A stretch of DNA of 64,000 nt from contig CM040423.1 in the NCBI GenBank assembly GCA_022702705.1, positions 112,952,738 through 113,016,737 on the forward strand. Direction: 5' to 3'. The stretch's first letter is position 1. Every line of letters starts with the position of its first letter. This document shows, in pieces, positions 54,630-64,000 of the stretch. The DNA comes from Papilionanthe hookeriana x Papilionanthe teres. Lineage: Eukaryota > Streptophyta > Magnoliopsida > Asparagales > Orchidaceae. The position numbers and the translations under genes were made by a program. The notes under the pieces are model-generated. The model had not been told where the DNA came from. It saw only the letters and a program-made list of their open reading frames with translations, and did no database searches.

Positions 54630-56245
54630 TGATGCACTGAAAACATATATGTTTTTTGCTATCTAATTTTGCCCATTTTTGGTGATATTGCACTTTAAAG
54701 GAAGGTATTTTTCATGATTCGCTGCAGATATGATGATTTTAGGTGATTAGAGTGAAAAGAAGCAAAAAGGAATGAATCCGGAGCGAAAAGGAGCAAAATG
54801 GTGAATAAGTGTTATGGCGCCGCCGATGCCCAAATCCAGAGAGCACAGCAATTAAATGGCATTGTAGAGCACCGCCAGCGCCCGAAGTCGGAGGAGTTCA
54901 AATTTGAAGAGTTTTTGCGACTTTTTGAAGGGATGCCTATGGAAACTCTTGGGATTTCGTCCCTATCTTATAAGTAACTACTTTTAGACAAAAAGTGGTG
55001 TGTCTAGAGTGTGTCTTGTGTCTTCTAGAGTAGTTTTTACTGTTAGGGTTTTGGAGTAGAGAGTGTAGAGTGAAGATTTAAGAGCGATTCTTCTCGAAGG
55101 AGGGGAGGAGAAGAGGTAAAGTGAGATTCTAAAGAGAGAATCAAGTGTTGTAAAGAATAGAGAAGAGGATTCAAAGGAAAATCAAGAGAATTGCATTGGG
55201 GAAGGGAAATACATAAGTTGTATTTTTATTTGTGATTTGTATGACTTTTCTTGTATTAAATCCATGTTTTATTGTATCTTCTCCATGAATTCTAAGTAGT
55301 CTCCCTTGTCTTTCTTCTTGCATAGAGATGTGATGATGGATTGATGTGGATTTGATGTGCTTTTAATGTAATGAAGAAATTGTGATGGTTTTTCATTTAG
55401 AACTTAATTTACTTTCAATTTGGCCAATTGAAATGTTAAAATATGTTGTTGAACATTAAGTTTAAAAGGATTTAATGTCTTATAATAATAATGAAAGATC
55501 CATTCAATTTCTATGGATGAATTGGGTAATTCATGGGAATTGAGTGCAAATAAATAGGGAAATATGTTTTAATGGACTTCAATGTGGAGATTTCAGGGTG
55601 AAAGGTTGAGATCCCCAAATTGGTTCTAAGATGAGTAAATAATATCAAAGGTTAGCCTTTGGGTGAAAGGTGAGTGGGAGCTCCGAAGTGAGTGTCGGTA
55701 TCCTCCAAGCATAGCCTTAGAGTTAGTGATTAAGCTTAGAATATGTCAATGTTCTTTTCTTATTTAGAAGAGGGGGTACTCTTTTAAGGGTAAAGAATCA
55801 TCTATGCTCCTATTTGGCACAATAATAAAGATAATTATTCCATATCAATCCACACTTCATATTCTCATTGCATGAGGAAAAATACTTTTCTTATATATAA
55901 AAAACCTTTCAAATACTTATTTAGTGTGCCTGTTAGTTAATTCTGTTCTTAAAGTTATTAGAAGTAATTGTAGTTAGTTAATTGTTACTGTTTCATTGTT
56001 CTTACTGTTTCCTGCATAGTAGTAGTAAATAGTAAACCTTAACTCCAGTGCTTTTTACACATTGTGTAATGTTTCGTTAGAACTTCAAATATTTCCCTGT
56101 GGGATCAATATCCAGAACTCCATTAGAGCCCTGTATTACTTGATACGATACGTATACTTGTATTGAATGCTTGGACTTAACAAAATTAATATAAATCTAT
56201 AAATCTGAGTTCATAAAGTCTTGTAAAATATAAAGTCAAGCATCA
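54630..56245 (+). repeat. 3' LTR of element C
   Basis: TGATGCAC to AAGCATCA, matches 42616-44259. GC module at 54815-54885 (first dyad partly decayed), TATAAG at 54969-54974, GATACGTATACTTG at 56147-56160. Confidence 0.92.
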
Positions 56246-56250
56246 GTAAG
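56246..56250. repeat. Target-site duplication, right (GTAAG)
   Basis: Copy of 42611-42615 directly after the 3' LTR of C. Confidence 0.92.
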
Positions 56251-57852
56251 CTTCTTAAATATCTTCAAGAATTTTGAAAATTGCTTATCCAACTTTTGTT
56301 AACGAATTCTCTGAGGAAATAGAGGTGGTGGCTTTTCCAAATCCACCTTAGGTGGAGAAATTGGTCTTTCCAAACCTTTCGGAGCATCCTCTTTTGGTTC
56401 TTCAATCCCTTCTTTCTCTACTTCTGTTTCTTTCTGAACTCTACCTTCCAACTTTGTTCCACTTCTCAGTTGAATTGCTTTTACATGCTCTTTATTTTTA
56501 TCTCTTGGATTCACTTCAGTATTACTTGGAAGCATTCCTTGGGATCTATTACTTAATGAATTTGCAATTTGCCCCAATTGATTTTTAATATTTCTGATGC
56601 TTGCTCTTTTAATTTGCAATTTATTTTTCATATGTGACACCACTTCTTCAATAGACAACTTCTTCTCCTTTAATTGTAAAGCATTGTTAAAACCTGGAGG
56701 ATAGGTTAGTCTATAATTATTATTTCCTTGGTTGTTTCAGTTTCCCAATGAGTTTACGTGGTGGTTCCCCCATTGTTGATTAATACCACCCTGATTATTG
56801 GTATTCCAGTTAAAGTTTGAACGATTCTTCCAACCTAGGTTATAATAATTGGAATATGGGTTATTAAGCTTACTTACAACATTCAAAGTTTCTACTAAAG
56901 AATAAGAATTAACAATTTGGCCTAATTTTCTTCAATCATGTAATTTGGCTGAGAAAAATTTATCCTAAATTGGTTTATCTTTCTTGAAATTGTAGCAACC
57001 TGATTTGCTAATATTGCAAAAGCATCATTGTCATGAACACTGGCTACCTTTTTAGGATTTAACCTTTCAGAAGGCCATTAAAAATTATTAGTAGTCATTT
57101 CTTCAATTAAAGCATAAGCATCAGAAAATTGTTTAGACATTAATGATCCACTAGCAGCAGCATCGATAATTGATCTAAGAGATCCAACTAATCTATTGTA
57201 AAAGGTTTGAATTATTAACCAATCTTGTATCAAATGATGTGGACACTTCATGAGAAGATCTTTAAATCTTTCTCATGCTTCATATATTGATTCACCCTCA
57301 AACTGACAAAAGATGTAATACCATTTCTCAACTTTGCAGTCTTCGATGGTGGAAAATACTTAGCAAGGAATTTTTGTACTAAATCACCCCAAGTTCTTAT
57401 AGATCCAAGTGCTAATGAATTTAACCATATCTTAGCTTTATCCCTTAGTGAGAAAGAAAAAAGTCTGAGTCTAATAGCATCATCCGAAAAACCATTATAT
57501 TTAAAAGTAGCACACAACTCTAGAAAATTAGCAAGATGCAAATTAGGATCTTCAGTTGTTGCTCCCCCAAACTGATTATTAGACACCATTTGGATAATAA
57601 TAGGTTTAAGTTCAAAGGAATTAGCAGCTACAACAGGGTGTTGAATACTACCATGAAGTTCATCCACTGTAGGGTTAGCATAATCTCTTAAAGGTCTGAA
57701 TTCTTGATGGATGCCAACATTTTGATTTTGATGATTTGCCATTTCTTGAATATTTTTATCTTTTCAGAATTTTTAATTTTTTTAATTTTTCTAATAGTTC
57801 TTTCTAATTCAGAATCGTAAGACACAAGTCCCTTAGAACCTGAACTACGCAT
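56251..57852 (-). pseudogene. gag: gag of element B
   Basis: ATG at 57852 (MRSSGSKGLVSYDSELERT), a frameshift, then the Gag core open at 57742-57248 (RPLRDYANPTVDELHG, DPNLHLANFLELCATFKYNG, LRDKAKIWLNSLALGSIRTW, FLAKYFPPSKTAKLRNG). Damage follows at 57240-56660, then the gag C-terminus at 56658-56299 (SIEEVVSHMKNKLQ, KAIQLRSGTKLEGRV, Pro-rich end). It runs into the insertion site of C at 56250. Confidence 0.85.
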
Positions 57853-57956
57853 AAAACAATAAAATAAAACAAAACACAACACACTAACAAAAACAAAGAA
57901 AAGTAAAAAATTAAATTTTTCTTAATCTTCTTTTAAAATGCAGTTTTATTTAATTT

Positions 57957-57973
57957 CCCCAACAATGACTCCA
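57957..57973 (-). other. Primer-binding site of element B (decayed)
   Basis: On the minus strand TGGAGTCATTGTTGGGG, a decayed tRNA-Asp-type site, six bases after the LTR end. Confidence 0.7.
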
Positions 57974-57979
57974 AAAACT

Positions 57980-59759
57980 TGATCCCCGATAAAAATATGT
58001 GCACAAAAAAATTGACTTCACACCGAATATATGTGCTGATGATTTAGATATTAAAATTATGATTTTTATAATATGGGATACTATGCAAGTATATGTATCG
58101 TTTATCAAGTAATATAGGACTTTCTGATTAAGCCCTGACATATTGAACCCACAGGGAAATGTAAAAACTTTTTATTTAAGAAAATTATACTTTTACTTTT
58201 TTTTATGATTTTTGAAAGTATGTTTTGATTTGAAAACCTTAAAAATTGTTTTTGGTATTTTTAATTAAAGCTAAGCAGTAAATGAATATTATCAGAACAT
58301 TAAAATGCGATATAAAATACCAGGAAATAAAATATCTTTTTTCTTTCTCTTACAAAGCAGTAATAATTATGAAAGTATTGTTATGGAAGTATTTAAATGT
58401 GTTGTTATAAATAAGAGCAAATTTATTCTTTACCCTTACTTGGTTCTATAAAGAACATTGGTTAATTTGAAATTTTAAAATCTCGAACATGGTTAGGCAG
58501 GGAAGATACTAGCTCTCACTCTAAAGTTCTCTTGATTCCCTCCACCTGGGGGCTAACTTCTCATAATAAAATTTAAAATATCAAACCAAATTAGGGAGCT
58601 TTAGACTGTCACTCTAAGTCCTCTAATTTTTCTCCCCATTAAAAGAATATCTCCTAAGCATTCAATTATATTGACTACAATTCTCATCTATATAATTGGA
58701 TGTGATTTATACCATTTGTTGTTTAAGATAATACCATATTGGATCTTACATAATCTCAAAAAAAATTTAACATCTTAACTGGCCAAATTAAGAAGTAAAT
58801 TAAGTTTATGGAATTAAATCTTCACAACGTATTCCAACTTTAAACACTTATACGTTCCACAACAATCCTACATAATTTAATTACTTTTTTATTAAAAAAA
58901 GAAAAAGATAAAGAAAACTACTCAGAATTCATGGAGACAACACAACCACACATAGATTTGGAAATATAAATTATAAAAAAGCACAACAATAAAAACTAAA
59001 TATAGAAAACAGAAGTAAACACTTATCTGAAAATCCACTCCACAAGAATCAAGAAGTTCCTTTCAAACTTGTCTTTTCACAGGACAACACTACAGAGGCT
59101 GGCACCCAACTCTGTTGAGTCCAACTCCAACTTTAGACTTCAATAAAAATTAGATAAATGGATGAAAGTAAATTGGTGGACATAAAGTTTCACACTAAAC
59201 TAACTAACTCTAAACAATAAAAGACTGAAAGTAAATCTCTTTAAAGTCGAAGATGAAACTGAAAACTAGAAGAGACTCTTGAAAACTAAACTAAAAGACT
59301 AACTCTCACAAAGGACACTCACACTAAAGACTCTCATGACATATCTTTAATAATAATCCAAAAGGTGCCTTGGTGCCTCTTCAAATCATGTCCCGATTCA
59401 ACATATCCTTCAAAAGATACATCCCTTCATTCAAATTTGCCACCCATCGGAAGTTAAGGAAGTCACCACCAAAAGTTGCTTCAAATACCCCTTAAAATTG
59501 GCACCAAAAATGAAGAAAATTTGATTTTTAACCGTGGCAGCTAAGCGCCGACCAGGTGGCGCTTAGCCGCAAAAGTCCAATTTTTCATTTTTTTCATTTT
59601 TTTGCTCCAAATTTGATCCAATTTTGCTCCTTTCATCATAATCACTCATCCTTCATTATACCTGCAAGAAAAACACAAATTACCTTCCATTACAGTGCAA
59701 TATCATCAAAAATAGGTATAAATGTGTGCATAAAAATACTATATATTTTAGGTGTATTA
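57980..59759 (-). repeat. 5' LTR of element B
   Basis: On the minus strand TAATACACC (TG mutated to TA) to CGGGGATCA. Pairs with 5208-7121. GC boxes GTGGCAGCTAAGCGCCGACC and GGTGGCGCTTAGCCGC at 59534-59570. Includes the conserved near-end block at about 58086-58099. Confidence 0.85.
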
Positions 59760-60312
59760 GATCTTTCCTTAGTTACTTCCCTCAGATGGTTAGAGAGAAG
59801 CAGTCTTGCAGAAATAAATTAATGTCATGCTTTGGACTGTGCATTTAACATAGAAGTAGGAAAGTTTATCTTATGATTATTCTTTATCTTCCAAACTCCC
59901 CTTTCATTGGTTAGAAATGAAATAACTTCATCTAGAGATGAATCAGAGGCTACGAATACTGAATATTGCAATGAAATTCATTCCTTAACTAATATAATGC
60001 TTTGATTCTTTCACGAGTGAATTTGACATTCTTCCCAAGAACAAAAACTTGTTCATCTGAAGTTTCTCGGACATTGGCATAAAACTCATGAACGATAGGA
60101 ATAACTGCTTCTACTGTGAAGTAGCATAAGGTTTTTCAATGCCTTGTTATAAACAAACTCCCAATAGAACCTCTCAGATTGTAAAATTCATGTTCCTGAA
60201 TAAGATTCTTTGTGACAAGTTGTGAGTTATATTGATATTGTGCCTTCAAATTCACAAACTTCCTTACATCAAAGCTCTCTCTACCTTTCCCCTACTTTAT
60301 TTTTGGAGCCAT
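59760..60312 (-). pseudogene. Element D 3'ORF2, truncated
   Basis: ATG at 60312-60310 (MAPKIK, then TAA). Motifs RESFDVRKFVNLKAQYQYNS, TLCYFTVEAV, VHEFYANVRE, KINFPTSMLN and EVTKER, with stops and shifts. It ends at the B LTR at 59760, in the middle of the EVT(K/R)(E/D)RA motif. Same family as 8636-9787 and 52139-53261. Confidence 0.7.
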
Positions 60313-60319
60313 AAGAGTT

Positions 60320-60476
60320 CTAAAAATTTAAAATATATCTAAAAAATGTGAATTAATGACAGTGAACTCCAAAAATCGAAATAATCGGTAAGAAACTTCA
60401 CACCATGGATTCTTACTAAAATTTCTTCAAAATCTTCAAATTTTCAGTTTTCCCACAATGTAGGAGAAATCCATGG

Positions 60477-60562
<86 letters not shown>

Positions 60563-60575
60563 GTGAAGCTCTTAC
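60320..60575 (-). other. Leader intron upstream of D 3'ORF2
   Basis: ATG|GTAAGAGCTTCACTTTA donor (identical to C over 13 bases) at 60575 and AAATTTTTAG acceptor ending at 60320. Contains the inverted repeat ACCATGGATT / AATCCATGGT (60402-60411 with 60468-60477) and a (TA)n tract. Confidence 0.62.
60479..60558. repeat. (AT)n microsatellite within the D leader intron
   Basis: About 40 AT units, absent from the matching introns of B and C. Confidence 0.95.
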
Positions 60576-61175
60576 CATGACAAGATAAATTTCAAGCTTT
60601 TCAAACTTCCATATCACCTCAAATCCAAGTATTAGGAAGCCTAATATGAGATTTTCCATTAGTTGAGAGGTAGGAGACAAACCAAGCAGTAAAAAATGAG
60701 GTTATTATACAATTTTCACGATTTGTAATAAGAGTTGACCAGTTCAGTAAACTGGCTCAATTGTCGTTGACGCTCAAAATTTCAGATTCATTTTTTTTTT
60801 TAAAAATGTTGTGCAACAATGCTCTCCAACTTCTAATTACCCTAAATTAAAATTAGTTTTTATAATTAAATAATTATTCTAACAATGGATTTTCACAAAC
60901 AACACAAAACTCACATTTATAAATAAAATCCAAACAACTACAAACATGTCTTTTCAAACCACACTCTGTGTCAAAATCACACCAACATCACCCTGACGCT
61001 GTAAACTAAATATCAAATGCCTAACATACAACACATAAAGTTTGACATCAAAAATAAAAGAAATCCAACAAAAAAAAAAACACAGATAAGCACTCATAAA
61101 TTAGAATTCCATACTTCAGAGCAACCACACATCTTAATTTTCAATACTATCACAGTCTATAGTATCTCCCATAGA
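60576..61175 (-). promoter_or_regulatory. Spacer of element D with weak GC boxes and TATA-like site
   Basis: Decayed boxes ACTGGCTCAATTGTCG and TTGACGCTC at 60751-60775, and on the minus strand TATAATAA at 60709-60702, upstream of the leader exon. The remainder is AT-rich. The ORF at 61017-61229 is not supported. Confidence 0.4.
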
Positions 61176-62279
61176 TTAGTGGTTCACGTACAAGTTATAA
61201 AAAGAACGGCGTGGAAATTCATCTCTTGAGTATTCTTCGATCTAAAAATTCTTCTTATACATATGCACAGTAGCCTCTTCCTTAAGTCCAATGTGCTAAA
61301 ATTTCTCTTTAATTCGCTAATCCAGATGGTCAAAATGGTCAGAAATGTTGCTAATTGCTTTCATAATATTATGTGTCACTTTCTCCAACTTCTTAATCAT
61401 CTTCAAAATAACATGTGAACTATTAAGAAATTAGGGTCTAATAAGTAATAAATTTTGAAAATGTTAACTCATAAGAATATTTGTATCATTTACTTCTGCA
61501 TATTCTATGCAGTCATAGTTTAACATTGGGTCCATGGGCTTCCAAGGGAGAAGCACTTTTTCGCAATTTTCATAAGTAACCTACGCTTGACTAAATAGAA
61601 AAAATACTGTAGATGGATGTCCAATTCCATAAGTAGATCCATTTAAAATCAACCCATGAATGGATTTTAGAATTAATGCACCCACATCAAAAGGTCTTTC
61701 AGATTGAATACAATAATTCAAAATAGCACATTCCTTCGTCACTTTACTGATTTTTGTAGTAAGGAGCAGTTTTACAGAAATAAAGAAATTTCATAGCTTT
61801 GACACATAATTTAATAATGAAGATGAAAAACTTACATGATCTTCATCTTTTGTCTTCCAAGTTTCATTATCATCCATTAAGAATTGAAAGATTTCATTCA
61901 TGTTGTCTGTTTTTGGGGCAAAGTTGGCATAATGACAAATTGGGACATTCATGATCAAGAAAAAGTCATTGATTCTTGAGGTAGTAAAAGGTACACGCCG
62001 GCCTTGAACAAAAACACCTCCTTGGTTAATCCCAAGAAGATTTACATAACGCTCCACCATAAGAAAGACTACTTTTGCAGTTGTGTAACATAGTACTTTC
62101 TATCACCTTTATAAGATGATAGTTCCAGGAGTATTAAATCCTCAATTTACTAAACCTCTTTCCTTTATCAACCTCATCTTCGTGAGACTCCTATCATGCA
62201 ACTTCTACACATCGAAACTAATGAATATCCTTCAATTAAAGATCCTATATTTCAAATTTTCTTTGGAGTTGGAAGCCAT
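61176..62279 (-). pseudogene. Element D 3'ORF1
   Basis: ATG at 62279-62277, TAA at 61178-61176. TGA at 62234-62232 is at the same codon as in C. Motifs MRLIKERGLVN, MVERYVNLLGINQGG, FTTSRINDFFLIMNVPICHY, KVTKECAILNYC, IGHPSTVFF and, near the end, YSRDEFPRRSFYNLY. At least eight stops. Homologous along its length to 50135-51304. Confidence 0.72.
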
Positions 62280-62430
62280 AGAGTCAAAAATAGTGAATAT
62301 TCTCTCTCTACCAATTTAGATAACTTCAAATGATAGGTTTTGGGAGTTAAAAAGAGAAAAATCTGGCCAAAATCATCAAAAACCACAAAAAACTGTTTAT
62401 TAAAACCTTCCCTGCCATTTTAGCAACTAC

Positions 62431-62502
62431 AGTGCCGTCGGCGCCCGGTCTCTGTAATCTGGCGTCATTGGCGCCAGTTCTGATGCCATTGGAACAGAGC
62501 GC
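62431..62502 (-). promoter_or_regulatory. GC-rich box module upstream of D 3'ORF1
   Basis: AGTGCCGTCGGCGCCCGG (62431-62448), CTGGCGTCATTGGCGCCAG (62459-62477) and CAGAGCGCATTTC (about 62494), about 152 bp upstream of the ORF start. Confidence 0.55.
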
Positions 62503-62746
62503 ATTTCTGTACCGCATCACCTATGGTCCAAATAACTCTCTGATCTTCCATATAATTCAAGAACTAAATTGTTTTATGTATTTTGTTAACAAGTAGTTCT
62601 CTAAAGTACAAAGAATTCATAAAAAGAGCTTTATTTTATATTTTAATCATTTATGTAAAAACAAGTTTAATTTAATTACAAAGATAACTATGGGTTGCCT
62701 CCTGCAAAGAGATTGATTTAATGTTATCAGCTCGATATTCCCAGTC

Positions 62747-64000
62747 TTATTCCGGGTGACCCAATATTAAAAACTCTTTAAAAATTGGTCTATACACATC
62801 AACATAATGTTTTAACCTATGACCATTAACTTTAAATATTATCTATATTTTGGCTCTTCAATATCAACAACTCTAAATGTGCAATATATTGCAACAGTGA
62901 ATGGCCCTAACCACCTAGAATTAAGTTTTCCAAGTAATAATTTCAATCATGTAATATATAATAAAACTTCTTGTCCATGTTTGAATTCCTTTTTTATTAT
63001 CTTTCGATTATGTCAATCTTTTATTTTTTTCTTTATAAATCCTAGCATTGTTATAAGATTCATTCCTAATTTCTTTAAGCTCATTCAGTTGCAACAATAT
63101 TTTCTCACCAGCATCTTTTAAATTAAAATTAAATTCCTTAATAGCTCAGTAAGCTTTATGCTCCAATTCTACTAGTAAGTGACAAGTTTTCCCAAAAATA
63201 AGTTTATACGGAGACATTCCTATAAGAGTTTTATCAGCTGTCCTATAGGCCCATAATGCAATATCTAGTTTAGAAGACCAATCAATTTTATTATAATTCA
63301 ATCTTTTCCAAAATTCTTTTAATTTCGTGGTTAAATATGTTTGCTAGACCACTAGTCTGGGGATAATAAGCAGTGGAGATCCTATGCTCAATATCATATT
63401 GTTAATCATTTTTTTCATTTCCTTTATTCTTAAAATGAAACCCCACATCAAGAATGATTACTCTTGGCATTCCATATCTTATAAAAATATTTTTCATTAT
63501 AAATTTGAAACACTCTGAGCATCACATCAAGGTAAAGCCACAGCTTCAATCCATTTTGTTACATAGACTACTGCAATTACTGTATAAAAATTTCCAAATG
63601 AAGGTATAAAAGGTTCAATAAAATCCATTCCCCAAAAATAAAAAATTTCAACTTTGAATGTGAAATTTATGGGAATTTCATTTATTTTTCAAATATTTAT
63701 TACTCACTGAGAATGATCACATGTTTTTATGTATGTATTAACATATCTAAATAGAGTAGGACAATACAATATAGATTGTAAAATGTTATGTGTAATTCTA
63801 TTAGATCCAAAATGAACCCTAAATTCCGAATCATGACATTTTTGAATGATTTTTCCAGTTTCTTCATAACGTAAACGTCTCCGTATAACTAAAATTTTAC
63901 ATTATTTATACAAATATGGGTCATCCCAAAAGTAAAATTTTGCATTGTGAATAAATTTTTTCTTTTGTTACGTTGTCAATCCATATGGTAGAATATCACT
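62747..64000 (-). pseudogene. Integrase end of element D
   Basis: Minus-strand pol 3' end, TAA at 62749-62747 following VNGHRLKHY. Upstream parts match element B's integrase base for base in many stretches: the zinc-binding region near 63830-63720, the catalytic core near 63560-63330, and the C-terminal part near 62830-62960. Frames are badly broken; no long ORF remains. Confidence 0.75.

Larger units (their letters stand above)
42616..56245 (+). mobile_element. Athila-like element C, complete, 13.6 kb
   Basis: 5' LTR 42616-44259, primer site, gag, protease, RT, RNase H, integrase, 3'ORF1, 3'ORF2, polypurine tract, 3' LTR 54630-56245, with GTAAG duplications. LTR termini are TGATGC...GCATCA. 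By eye roughly 13 of the first 125 LTR bases differ. All genes carry a few stops or frameshifts, but this is the best-kept Athila-like copy in the window. Confidence 0.93.
5208..59759 (-). mobile_element. Athila-like element B, split by two later insertions
   Basis: Minus-strand LTR retrotransposon. Read on the minus strand: 5' LTR (59759-57980), primer site, gag, protease remnant, RT, RNase H, integrase, short 3'ORF1, 3'ORF2, 3' LTR (7121-5208). Element C (42616-56245) interrupts gag-pro and the Ogre-like element (11625-39231) interrupts the end of integrase. In both cases the reading is colinear across the insertion and the 5-bp target duplication is intact. Without insertions B is about 13.3 kb, close to C's 13.6 kb. 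The outer flanks do not match: ATATC at 5203-5207 and GATCT at 59760-59764. By eye the LTRs differ at roughly 17 of the first 145 bases. Confidence 0.85.
59760..64000 (-). mobile_element. Athila-like element D, 3' part, continues beyond the window
   Basis: On the minus strand: integrase end, conserved post-pol block, GC boxes, 3'ORF1, spacer, leader intron, 3'ORF2 cut at 59760 by the LTR of B. Its own 3' LTR is not on the other side of B. Confidence 0.8.

Noticed and set aside
59760..59764. GATCT as a target duplication for element B
   Set aside because: The other flank is ATATC; no 4-6 bp match was found in either orientation.

Overview
The window is nuclear DNA of a land plant, most likely a eudicot. 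It is AT-rich, holds no complete host gene, and consists almost entirely of nested, decayed Ty3/gypsy LTR retrotransposons of two plant-specific lineages: Athila-like (tRNA-Asp-type primer site, two extra ORFs after pol) and Tat/Ogre-like (very long LTRs, an ORF before gag, a second RNase H). The species cannot be named from the sequence.

Layout. 1-3274: remains of an Ogre-related element E, namely an array of short hairpins (about 1-1320) followed by a diverged LTR body. 3275-5207: a forward Athila-like LTR with primer site (element A), cut off after 71 internal bases. 5208-59759: an Athila-like element B on the minus strand (about 13.3 kb once its insertions are removed), split by two younger elements. 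11625-39231: a forward 27.6-kb Ogre-like element with LTRs of about 7.3 kb and target duplication CCGTT, inserted at the end of B's integrase. 42616-56245: a forward 13.6-kb Athila-like element C with target duplication GTAAG, inserted in B's gag-pro region. 59760-64000: the 3' part of another minus-strand Athila-like element D, running off the window.

The Ogre-like element reads LTR, primer site, ORF1, gag, protease, reverse transcriptase, RNase H, second RNase H, integrase, and then an unexpected ORF. This is an AlkB-type 2-oxoglutarate/Fe(II) oxygenase resembling plant ALKBH9/10 RNA demethylases. Its N-terminus is a duplicate of the ORF1 N-terminus, and a good splice acceptor lies just upstream. 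Next come a 1-kb array of short hairpins and the 3' LTR. This copy is dead (many stops, altered catalytic residues), but the layout suggests that the family carries an RNA-demethylase-like gene.

The Athila-like elements carry two related ORFs of unknown function after pol (called here 3'ORF1 and 3'ORF2). A GC-rich box cluster, also present in the LTR promoter region, recurs upstream of each ORF, 150-200 spliced nt from its start (weak in one case). 3'ORF2 is preceded in three copies by a leader intron with the same donor, and each intron contains an inverted repeat whose arms differ between copies but still pair. This suggests that the ORFs are separate transcription units inside the retrotransposon.

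Rough age order by eye from LTR mismatches: B oldest, then C, then the Ogre-like element, in agreement with the nesting. All distances and mismatch counts were made by eye.
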